Positions 1 through 5,874 of a stretch of DNA of 5,919 bases are shown piece after piece. The stretch is from an uncultured Bacilli bacterium (GTDB lineage Bacteria; Bacillota_I; Bacilli_A; RF39; UBA660): contig CAJUGE010000082.1 of the NCBI GenBank assembly GCA_910586295.1, forward strand, positions 1 through 5,919, in the 5' to 3' direction. The notes under the pieces are model-generated. The model was given only the letters and a program-made list of their open reading frames with translations. It did no database searches and was not told the DNA's origin. The position numbers were made by a program, and so were the translations under genes. The first letter of the stretch is position 1; every line of letters begins with the position of its first letter.

Positions 1-139
1 ATATGGAGTAAAGAAGAGTTTAAAGATTATATGAAAAGCCGTATGCAGGAAAACTGCACGTACGGTTTTGTGAGGGGCGATAGACTAACCTCTCATTAAA
101 ACAAAAGAAAGAGAGGTGGGGTCGAGTTGTCTACTCGAC
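1..139 (+). mobile_element. 3' end of a group II intron (domains V and VI), truncated by the window edge
   Basis: This is the tail of a self-splicing retroelement. Domain V folds at 35-69: the lower stem pairs 35-43 with 61-69 and includes the catalytic A37-G38-C39 triad. There is a two-base CG bulge at 59-60, and an upper stem pairs 44-48 with 54-58 around a GAAAA loop. Domain VI follows. CGA (78-80) pairs with TCG (135-137) and AGAC (82-85) with GTCT (129-132), leaving A133 unpaired as the expected branch-point adenosine. An extra arm pairs ACCTCTC (88-94) with GAGAGGT (111-117). The intron probably ends at C139, which puts the bulged A 7 nt from the junction with a terminal AC. No reverse transcriptase domain is visible. 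A frame stays open from base 1 to a TAA at 97-99, but it runs through domain V and is probably not a functional protein end. The five-base loop, instead of a GNRA tetraloop, may mean decay. Confidence 0.82.
35..69 (+). ncRNA. Group II intron domain V hairpin
   Basis: This is the catalytic hairpin of the intron ribozyme, which binds the metal ions for splicing. A nine-base-pair lower stem includes a G38-T66 wobble within the AGC triad. It is followed by the two-base bulge (59-60) and a five-base-pair upper stem. The core GCCGTATGC and GCACGTACGG segments match the usual bacterial domain V pattern as I know it. The GAAAA pentaloop departs from the common GAAA loop. Confidence 0.85.
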
Positions 140-147
140 TGGTGAGA

Positions 148-1359
148 GTGAAGAAGATACCTTATGGAGTGATAGATTTTAAGAAATTAATAGAGAGCAA
201 TAGTATATATGTAGATAAGACAATATATTTAAGTAAGTTATAGAATGAAAAAGATATACTTATATATTTAAAGCCAGGAAGGTTTGGTAAGTCATTATTT
301 ACAAGTATGATGTATTATTATTATGACGTAAATAGTGTCAGTTTGTTTGAAACATTGTTTAATGGTACATATGTATATGATAATCCAACTCCCAATAAGA
401 ATAATTATTGTGTTTTGAAGTTTGATTTTAGTGGGATACCTACAGAGAAATATAGAGAAGTGAAAGAGTATGAAAGAATATATAATAATATAGTTATAAG
501 TGGGCTTAAGCTATTCAATGAGCATTATAATACTAATATAAGCATTGCTGATGTATCACTTACTGCTTCAGAAATATTAGATAATTTTATAATTGATTTT
601 AATGCTTTAAAGTTAGAGCATAAATTGTATATCTTGATAGATGAGTATGATAATTTTACAAATGGAATACTTGATGGAGACGCGAGTTTATTTAAGAATG
701 TATTAGATAATAATGGATTTGTAAAATCATTTTATGCAGTTATAAAGAAATATGTGGGTTTAGGTATAGTAGATAGATTCTTTGCAACAGGGATATGTCC
801 AATAACATTAAATAGTATGACGACAGGATTTAATATAGCAACAGATATAAGTACTAGTCCAGAATATAATAGTATGATAGGTTTAACTCCAGAAGAAGTT
901 AATGAGTTATTTAAAGAGTTAAATTTAAGTGAAGAAGAACATAATAAAATATTTAATCTAATGCTAGCCCAGTATGATGGATATAGATTTAATGAAGATA
1001 AAGAAGAAAGGGTATTTAATGCAACATTAGTAATGTATTTTTTTAGTAAGTATATAGAGAATAAAGAAATACCTAAAAGATTATATGATAATAATATAGT
1101 AGTAAATTATGGGAAGATAGATAATATACTAAAACTTCAAGGTAATACTTATTATAAAGAAATAATAAGTGATATATTAGATAATCATAAGATAATAGGA
1201 AGGTTAAAGACACAGTTTAATCTTGTAGAAGATTTTAGCAGGAATGATATAATAAGTTTATTATATTATTTTGGTTATTTGACTATAGATGGAACAGATG
1301 ATTTGGATATAGTATTTAAAGTACCTAATCAAATAATGATAGATAAATTATTTTGTTAA
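148..1359 (+). pseudogene. AAA-ATPase-like protein, N-terminal and ATPase part, broken by an in-frame TAG
   Basis: This is the ATPase part of the AAA-ATPase-like plus PD-(D/E)XK nuclease fusion family (Pfam AAA-ATPase_like with DUF1703-type nuclease), which is expanded in Clostridia and Bacteroidetes; its cellular role is poorly defined. From GTG 148 the frame reads VKKIPYGVIDFKKLIES then YVDKT, the family's N-terminal signature. A TAG at 241-243 interrupts it. The same frame resumes with a Walker A motif, PGRFGKS (274-294), where the family normally has RPRRFGKS. Beyond that are a PTPNKNNYCVLKFDFSGI block, a Walker B motif YILIDEYDNF (about 628-657) and the conserved RFFATGICPITL block (about 766-801). 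The longest ATG-started frame (from 307) would lack Walker A, so it is not a credible native start. The frame ends at TAA 1357-1359 because of a probable T insertion at 1351-1354. The start is uncertain (GTG 142 or 148) because the intron ends at 139 and replaces the normal leader. Both lesions make a working product unlikely. Confidence 0.85.
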
Positions 1360-1360
1360 G

Positions 1361-1834
1361 ATGTTGAAAGATATAGATATAGTATTAGAAGATTTAAGAA
1401 TAAGAGAATGTATAAAAGAAGTAAGTGAAACAGGTAAGATAGATAAGATAACAGAATATGTAAGTGATATATTAAATAATAGTAGTAATAGAATATTTAT
1501 GAAGTTTGATGAAAAGTATGTAGAATTAATATATAAAATATTACTAAGAAATACAATGAAGTTTAAGACTTATATAGAGTATCCTTGTAATTTAGGGTTT
1601 GCAGATATATATGTAGTAGGAAATAAAGAATATACTAAACATGATATAATGATAGAACTTAAATATATAAAGAAGAGTGAGTGTAGTGATAATATATTAG
1701 AAAGTAAGAGAGAAGAAGCATTAGCTGAGTTAAATAAATATATAAAAGATGATAGAATTAATAAAGAAAATCTTATAAGATATATAGTAATATTTAGTGG
1801 AAGTGAAGTAAAGTTATTAGAAAGTATAGAGTGA
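1361..1834 (+). pseudogene. PD-(D/E)XK nuclease domain, C-terminal part of the broken AAA-ATPase-like gene
   Basis: This is the C-terminal nuclease-like domain of the same gene, in the +2 frame relative to the ATPase part. Residues count from ATG 1361. A helical lead-in (about 1-45) is followed by the conserved NRIFMKFDEKYVELIYKILL-type segment, then the PD-(D/E)XK core: D82 in GFADIYV and E99-x-K101 in MIELKY. A later helix EALAELNKYI (119-128) sits where many relatives have a glutamine (AL.QI..K.Y); here it is glutamate. ATG 1361 has no ribosome binding site and is probably an internal methionine: removing one T from 1351-1354 joins the two parts as ...KLFVKMLKD... The combined repaired length, about 561 residues, is normal for the family. 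The stop codon lies inside a terminator loop. The fragment could still be translated alone by reinitiation at the TAA/ATG junction, but nothing shows this. Whether these domains still cut nucleic acid in this family is not settled to my knowledge. Confidence 0.8.
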
Positions 1835-1848
1835 GTCTATGCTTTTTT
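1824..1848 (+). terminator. Intrinsic terminator at the end of the nuclease pseudogene
   Basis: GTATAGA (1824-1830) pairs with TCTATGC (1836-1842), including one T-G wobble, around the loop GTGAG. Six T residues follow at 1843-1848. Flanking A bases (1821-1823) extend the pairing into the T tract, so it may also work on the minus strand. The TGA stop codon at 1832-1834 lies in the loop. It insulates the promoter that begins 13 bases further on. Confidence 0.75.
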
Positions 1849-1860
1849 CTAAAATCTTGA

Positions 1861-1890
1861 TTGACTACTACACATAGTTTGTTATATAAT
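1861..1890 (+). promoter_or_regulatory. Sigma-A-type promoter of the Tad-like operon
   Basis: TTGACT (1861-1866) matches the -35 consensus in five of six positions, and TATAAT (1885-1890) is a perfect -10. The spacer is 18 bp. Transcription would begin near 1897, giving a leader of only about 20 bases before the first gene, so there is no room for a riboswitch or attenuator. No clear operator palindrome is seen here. Its position directly after the terminator supports independent transcription of the operon. Confidence 0.75.
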
Positions 1891-1904
1891 GGTATAGTAA
1901 GGAT

Positions 1905-1910
1905 AGGAGG
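1905..1910 (+). promoter_or_regulatory. Strong ribosome binding site AGGAGG
   Basis: A perfect AGGAGG lies five bases before ATG 1916 and fixes that start. It is the strongest Shine-Dalgarno site in the operon; the later genes use weaker GGTGA-type sites. Confidence 0.85.
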
Positions 1911-1915
1911 AGTTT

Positions 1916-2731
1916 ATGAATAATTTGATTATTTCTTTGAAGAGGTTTTTTGGTAATAAGAATACTGTAACAATAATATGTGTTTTGGCTATTGTACTTA
2001 TATTGTATTTTGCTTATAATTATAGAATTAAACAGGCTACTCAACCTTTAAGAGTACCTTATGCAAGACAGGAGATTCAACCAAGAACTGAAATTAAAGA
2101 AGATATGATAGGTTATGTAGAAATACCTAAAAAGATGGTTACTACTAATACTATTACTAATGTCAATGATATATTAGGAATGTTTGCTAATTATAATACT
2201 GTTATTCCATCTGGAAGCTTATTTTATAGAAGCACTTTAGTTACTTGGGATCAAATGCCAGATTCTGCATGGTCTGATATCCCTAATGGTTACACAGTTG
2301 TTAGTTTAAATGTTAATACTGAAACTACATATGGTAATTCAATTTTTCCTGGAAATTATATAGATTTATATTATGTGGCACACGATAGTAATGGTAAATT
2401 ACTTTTAGGAAAATTAATAGAAAGTATAGAAGTTTTGGCCGTTAAAGATGGCTCTGGTAATCATGTGTTTGAAAATAGTTCGGATTTGAAAGCACCTTCA
2501 TCATTGATATTTGCGGTTCCAGAAGATATGCATTTGCTTTTAAGAAAAGCTGGATATTTAAGTGGTGAGATTATTCCTGTACCAAGAAATGCTAGTTATA
2601 GTGAAAATCCTGGTGCGACTGTTGTTAGTAGTGAATATATAGAAGATTTTATTTTAAGTCAAACTGTAATTTTACCTGAACAAGGTGGTTCTACTAGTGG
2701 CGATAATACTAGACCTGGTACAATTCAATAA
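1916..2731 (+). CDS. cpaB: CpaB/RcpC-like SAF-domain protein, Tad pilus/secretion assembly
   Basis: This 271-residue protein has a short cytoplasmic start (1-16, basic), one membrane segment (about 17-35, TVTIICVLAIVLILYFAY) and an extracytoplasmic remainder. Residues about 45-109 look like a SAF domain: LRVPYARQEIQPRTEIKEDM, then IPSGSLFYRSTLV. Residues about 123-225 resemble the CpaB/RcpC domain, with GYTVVSLNVN, GNSIFPGNYIDLYY and SLIFAVPEDMHLLLRKA. The tail from about 257 is Gly/Ser/Thr-rich and probably flexible. In diderms CpaB/RcpC works with the secretin. This Firmicute should have no outer membrane, so the protein more likely sits at the membrane-wall interface around the pilus or pseudopilus channel (inference). 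It is the first gene of the operon, behind the promoter and AGGAGG site, and 28 bases before tadA. I am fairly sure of the family and less sure of a strict cpaB orthology. Confidence 0.8.
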   Translation: MNNLIISLKRFFGNKNTVTIICVLAIVLILYFAYNYRIKQATQPLRVPYARQEIQPRTEIKEDMIGYVEIPKKMVTTNTITNVNDILGMFANYNTVIPSGSLFYRSTLVTWDQMPDSAWSDIPNGYTVVSLNVNTETTYGNSIFPGNYIDLYYVAHDSNGKLLLGKLIESIEVLAVKDGSGNHVFENSSDLKAPSSLIFAVPEDMHLLLRKAGYLSGEIIPVPRNASYSENPGATVVSSEYIEDFILSQTVILPEQGGSTSGDNTRPGTIQ

Positions 2732-2746
2732 TTTATAATAAAAAGT

Positions 2747-2752
2747 GGGTGA
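2747..2752 (+). promoter_or_regulatory. Ribosome binding site GGGTGA of tadA
   Basis: GGGTGA sits seven bases before ATG 2760. It decides that start over the in-frame GTG at 2745, which overlaps the site itself and has no Shine-Dalgarno sequence at a usable distance. Confidence 0.65.
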
Positions 2753-2759
2753 GAAATTA

Positions 2760-3863
2760 ATGAATAATTCTATATTTGATCAAATTGATTTTGGTCCTTT
2801 AAAGGATTTATTAGATAATGATGATATAACAGATATTTCATTTTCTAATGGTGCTCAGGTACATGTAAAAACACTTAGTAAGGGTGTTTTTCAAATAAAT
2901 AGGCCAGAAATTAATAATCAACTTATGGAAAAGATAGCGTTCCAATGTTCTAATGTGATGGGTAAAACTTTTAATATGGCACATCCAATGCTTGATGCTG
3001 AGAGTGCAGAATTGCGTCTTAACTTTGTTCATGAGAGTATAGCAACTAATGGAATTGCTTGTGTTATTCGTAAGACTCCTGCTAAGATTAGACTTAATAA
3101 AGAAAAATTGCTTAATGAGGATTATGTTTCTTTGCCTCTACATGACTTTTTGTTTAAGTGTGTTGAAGGACACTGCAATATAATTGTTAGTGGAGAAACT
3201 GGTAGTGGTAAAACAGAGTTTGTTAAATATTTAGCTAGTCACATTGCTGAAAATGAGAAAATAATAACTATTGAAGATACTTTGGAATTACACTTGGATA
3301 GAATATTTCCTCATAGAGATATAGTGGCTATGAAAACTAATAATATAGCAAGTTATAGTGACATACTAGTTGCTTGCATGAGACAAAACCCTAAGTGGAT
3401 ATTACTTTCAGAAGTACGTAGTGCTGAGGCAGTTACAGCAGTTAGAAACTCTATAAGTAGTGGTCATAATATTTTATCTACAATTCACTCTGAGAAAGCT
3501 AGTGGTATTCCTATGCGTCTTTATAGCTTACTTGAAACAAACTTAGATGTAGAGCAATTTCTAAAAACTATGCATAGATATATTCATTTGGGAGTGCATA
3601 TTAAAGGGTATATGTCAAAGAAATATGGTAGATTTCAAAGAGAAATAGTTGAAGTTGCAGAGTTTTATGTTGATAAAGATAATAAAGCTTGTACTAATGT
3701 TTTGTTTAGTAAAGGGATGGATGGAAATGAAAGTTATCATAATCCAAGTCCATACTTGCTAGATTATTTGGGAGCACAGGGTATATATTTACCTAAGGAG
3801 ACTTTTGTAAGAGAAGGAAATCAGTTAAAAGAAGCTACAGTGCAAAGTGTTCCTGTTAATTAG
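2760..3863 (+). CDS. tadA: TadA/CpaF-type secretion ATPase (T2SS/T4SS GspE-like superfamily)
   Basis: This cytoplasmic hexameric ATPase would power assembly of the Tad-like pilus or secretion filament. Residues count from ATG 2760 (367 in all). An N-terminal sensor-like domain (about 1-125) includes DITDISFSNG and the Arg-rich CVIRKTPAKIRL stretch at 101-112. The ATPase core follows: Walker A GETGSGKT at 145-152, an Asp-box-like IITIEDTLEL at 168-177, Walker B WILLSEVRSAEA at 213-224 with E218 as the expected catalytic glutamate, and a His-box GHNILSTIHSEKA at 235-247 (H236, H243). The Walker B region has SEVRS where CpaF relatives usually read GEVRG. At 367 residues it is shorter than TadA/CpaF proteins of Proteobacteria (well over 400) and appears to lack their extra N-terminal helical domain. 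The last 65 residues, after about 303, are not recognisable. It lies between cpaB and the platform genes, the expected order. All catalytic motifs are intact. Confidence 0.88.
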   Translation: MNNSIFDQIDFGPLKDLLDNDDITDISFSNGAQVHVKTLSKGVFQINRPEINNQLMEKIAFQCSNVMGKTFNMAHPMLDAESAELRLNFVHESIATNGIACVIRKTPAKIRLNKEKLLNEDYVSLPLHDFLFKCVEGHCNIIVSGETGSGKTEFVKYLASHIAENEKIITIEDTLELHLDRIFPHRDIVAMKTNNIASYSDILVACMRQNPKWILLSEVRSAEAVTAVRNSISSGHNILSTIHSEKASGIPMRLYSLLETNLDVEQFLKTMHRYIHLGVHIKGYMSKKYGRFQREIVEVAEFYVDKDNKACTNVLFSKGMDGNESYHNPSPYLLDYLGAQGIYLPKETFVREGNQLKEATVQSVPVN

Positions 3864-3880
3864 ATTTATGGAAAAAAGTG

Positions 3881-3886
3881 AGGTGA
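3881..3886 (+). promoter_or_regulatory. Ribosome binding site AGGTGA of tadB
   Basis: AGGTGA lies four bases before ATG 3891. Its A-rich lead (AAAAAAGTG) closely resembles the leader of tadA (AAAAAGTGG). Confidence 0.7.
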
Positions 3887-3890
3887 ACTT

Positions 3891-4790
3891 ATGTATATAG
3901 AGATTTTAGTAATATTTTTTATTCTAGTATTTATGATATTATATAGAAAAAATACTGGTGGAAAGTTTTATAAATATATTGCTAATGGAGTAGCTGATGT
4001 TTATGATAAGTATGCACCTTATTCATTTAAAATGGTAAGAGAAAAGACTAAAGAGTTAGGGCAAGAGTATACTCCAAGACAGTATATGATTCAAATAGCA
4101 GTGTTCGCAGGTGGTGCGGCTATAATAACCTATTTGTATTTTTATAGTATTATAATTGCTATTATTTACGCTGTTATTGCTGTTTTGTTTATACCGTATT
4201 TAGCATATTTACGATGTAATAAGGTTTATAGTGAATATTTATTTGAGCAAATACAAGTATATTCTACAAATGTTATAATGGAATTTAATACTACTCAGTC
4301 ATTTGTTAAATCATTAGAGGGCGTTAGAGATAGTGGAGTTTTGGAAGATCCTGTTCTACATGATGTAACTGAGATGATTTCTATTGCTTATGCTAGTTCT
4401 TCGATAGATGATGCGATTGATTATTTTAATGCTAAGTATGATTATTACATTATTAGAAATATGCATCAATTGTTTTTACAAATAACTAAAGAAGGTTCTA
4501 AGGATTCTGGTGAAGCATTGGAAGGTATGAGCCAAGATATAGATTCCTTAGTAGAAAGTGTATATAGAGATAGAATTGATAGAGCTAACTTTCATAAACA
4601 ATTTCTTACATTTGGAGTTGCATTATATTTTTTAGTTTCTTTAATTCAGTTGTTATTGGGGAATGATAGTTATTTGGCACTTATAAGTACTTGGTATGTT
4701 CAAATATTACTTCATCTAGTTGTAATAATTAATTCTTATTTTCTTCTTTCAGGAGAAAAATATTATAATGAGGATGTGGGTGCAGAATGA
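3891..4790 (+). CDS. tadB: TadB-like inner-membrane platform protein (type II secretion system F domain)
   Basis: This 299-residue integral membrane protein is a probable platform subunit that couples the TadA ATPase to filament assembly. Predicted membrane segments are at about 2-18, 67-85, 87-107, 237-257 and 263-287. A soluble helical T2SS-F-like domain spans about 112-235 and contains QVYSTNVIMEFNTTQSFVKSL, an acidic stretch (147-156) and LFLQITKEGSKDSGEALEGM (194-213). The layout of one N-terminal helix, a helix pair, a cytoplasmic F domain and a C-terminal helix pair is that of TadB. It is followed by a second F-domain gene with which it overlaps by 4 bases, as tadB and tadC usually pair. 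Naming it tadB rather than tadC rests on gene order and topology. The sequence is divergent and short of strong family motifs, so exact orthology is less sure than the family. Confidence 0.78.
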   Translation: MYIEILVIFFILVFMILYRKNTGGKFYKYIANGVADVYDKYAPYSFKMVREKTKELGQEYTPRQYMIQIAVFAGGAAIITYLYFYSIIIAIIYAVIAVLFIPYLAYLRCNKVYSEYLFEQIQVYSTNVIMEFNTTQSFVKSLEGVRDSGVLEDPVLHDVTEMISIAYASSSIDDAIDYFNAKYDYYIIRNMHQLFLQITKEGSKDSGEALEGMSQDIDSLVESVYRDRIDRANFHKQFLTFGVALYFLVSLIQLLLGNDSYLALISTWYVQILLHLVVIINSYFLLSGEKYYNEDVGAE

Positions 4791-5578
4791 TGATTGAAAT
4801 TGGTATTATAGGTTTATTATTAGTTTTTATATTATTTGCTCAAGGTAAGATAGATGGTAATAAATTTATAAAGGATAATGAAAAACTTTTTAAATTACTT
4901 AAAGAAGATGATTATGATTTTTTAGTAGCTGCTAGATATGGTGATGGAGTAGATGCTAATGCTTTGTTTGAAAAAAGAGTCAAGGATGGGCTTTTAATAT
5001 TAGTGTTATTAGTTGTTATTTTTATTGCGAATTTGAATTTTTTAAGTTTAGTTATTTGTTTTATAATTTCTTATTTAGTATTTAAGAATGGTTATACTAA
5101 GTTAAAAGGTTATTATAAGAAACATTTACATGAAATAGATATGTTACTTCCATATTATTTAAAGAGCTTGGAGATTTTAATTCAACATTATACTGTGCCA
5201 GTAGCACTTTCTAAGAGTATTGATCAAGCTCCACCTATATTTAAAGATGGTTTAAAAGAATTGATTGGTAGTATAAATGCAGGTGATTCTACAATTGATC
5301 CTTATATGGCTTTTGCTATTAGATACCCTGTTAGAGATTCTATGAGAATGATGAGACTTTTATATAGACTAGGATTAGGTAATCAAGAAAGAAAACAGGA
5401 ACAATTAATTATGTTTTCTAGAACTATTTCTAGTTTACAATCTAAGAGTAGAGATATGAAATATAAGGAGCGTCTAGAAAAGATGGAGAGAAAAACTATG
5501 GTTATGCTTTCTACTACAGGTGCTGGGGTAATGGTTATATTGGTTATCGCTATACTTCAGATGTTTACTCAAGTTTAG
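4787..5578 (+). CDS. tadC: TadC-like inner-membrane platform protein
   Basis: This 263-residue membrane protein is the probable partner of TadB in the assembly platform. Segments at about 2-18, 68-82 and 84-99 are hydrophobic, followed by a helical F-type domain (about 112-235) with LPYYLKSLEILIQHYTVPVA, then a final membrane segment at about 240-260 (VMLSTTGAGVMVILVIAILQMF). The basic stretch before the last helix (KSRDMKYKERLEKMERK) fits the cytoplasmic side. Its first ATG (4787) overlaps the TGA of tadB in an ATGA motif; a second ATG follows at once (4790), so the product may begin MM or M. GTGGGTG at 4776-4782, inside tadB, is the likely binding site, and translational coupling is expected. 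The stop is followed within five bases by the operon terminator, so this is the last gene of the transcript. Assignment is by F-domain topology and position. Confidence 0.75.
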   Translation: MMIEIGIIGLLLVFILFAQGKIDGNKFIKDNEKLFKLLKEDDYDFLVAARYGDGVDANALFEKRVKDGLLILVLLVVIFIANLNFLSLVICFIISYLVFKNGYTKLKGYYKKHLHEIDMLLPYYLKSLEILIQHYTVPVALSKSIDQAPPIFKDGLKELIGSINAGDSTIDPYMAFAIRYPVRDSMRMMRLLYRLGLGNQERKQEQLIMFSRTISSLQSKSRDMKYKERLEKMERKTMVMLSTTGAGVMVILVIAILQMFTQV

Positions 5579-5582
5579 AATT

Positions 5583-5606
5583 AAAGTACACTGTTTGGTG
5601 TATTTT
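5583..5606 (+). terminator. Intrinsic terminator closing the Tad-like operon
   Basis: TACAC (5587-5591) pairs with GTGTA (5598-5602) around the loop TGTTTG. The stem extends through a G-T wobble and AAA/TTT to nine base pairs (5583-5591 with 5598-5606). The 3' arm carries a run of five T, followed by CTTTT. It starts five bases after the tadC stop. Confidence 0.72.
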
Positions 5607-5778
5607 TCTTTTGTATAGAAATGTAAGAGAAGTTATTTATATATTAAATTTGAAAGAGTACTTTATGTTGGTGATGATGTAGTAGAGCATTACTCTTTGT
5701 TTATGGTTATGTTTTGTAAAGTAAATTGTTAATAAATGTAAATAAATTTAAAACTATTTACTTTTCTTTTTATATTTT
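5607..5778. other. Gene-free A+T-rich intergenic stretch
   Basis: Apart from the inverted repeat, I see no open frame longer than a few codons with a ribosome binding site, no tRNA-like structure and no convincing promoter. In particular there is no small Flp-type pilin gene here. With the region to its right, it makes about 340 bases without a recognisable gene. Confidence 0.6.
5653..5698. repeat. Interrupted inverted repeat in the intergenic region
   Basis: AAAGAGTA (5653-5660) is the exact reverse complement of TACTCTTT (5691-5698). Inside it, CTTTA (5661-5665) can pair with TAGAG (5683-5687) through one wobble, leaving a CAT bulge and a 17-base loop (TGTTGGTGATGATGTAG). No T run follows directly, so it is not a standard terminator. 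It could be a structured RNA, a processing site or a protein-binding site. Its function is unknown. Confidence 0.5.
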
Positions 5779-5784
5779 TGTGAC

Positions 5785-5801
5785 TTGCAAATGAAAATGT
5801 C
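5785..5801 (+). repeat. 17-mer direct repeat, copy 1
   Basis: This copy reads TTGCAAATGAAAATGTC. It is the outermost of three same-orientation copies and lies five to six bases inside a TGTG (5779-5782) that could be the tip of an insertion sequence. Confidence 0.85.
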
Positions 5802-5818
5802 CTATTTTTAAAATTAGT

Positions 5819-5835
5819 TTGCAAATAAAAATGTC
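5819..5835 (+). repeat. 17-mer direct repeat, copy 2
   Basis: This copy reads TTGCAAATAAAAATGTC and differs from copies 1 and 3 at one base (A for G at position 9). It starts 34 bases after copy 1. Its TTTGCA start (5818) lies 16 bp upstream of a TATAAT at 5840-5845, so it could supply a weak -35 for a promoter reading right. Confidence 0.85.
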
Positions 5836-5874
5836 GTATTATAATATATGAGATATAATATAATTATACGTTGT

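Noticed and set aside
241..243. TAG as a recoded (pyrrolysine or readthrough) codon
   Set aside because: No recoding element is evident, and the same gene also has a frameshift and an intron at its start, so decay is simpler.
307..309. ATG 307 as the true start of the AAA-ATPase-like gene
   Set aside because: Family-conserved sequence including Walker A is encoded upstream in the same frame (148-306), and no ribosome binding site precedes 307.
1351..1360. Programmed frameshift between ATPase and nuclease domains
   Set aside because: There is no X-XXY-YYZ heptamer or stimulatory stem nearby, and an upstream stop already breaks the gene.
2745..2759. GTG 2745 as the start of tadA
   Set aside because: The GTG overlaps the GGGTGA site that fits ATG 2760 seven bases later, and the extra five residues match nothing in the family.
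2838..3032. Minus-strand open frame of 64 codons
   Set aside because: It lies wholly inside tadA, has no ribosome binding site or family features, and is a shadow of the real gene.
5607..5778. Hidden small pilin gene after tadC
   Set aside because: Frames here are only a few codons long and none encodes a hydrophobic helix with a start and binding site.
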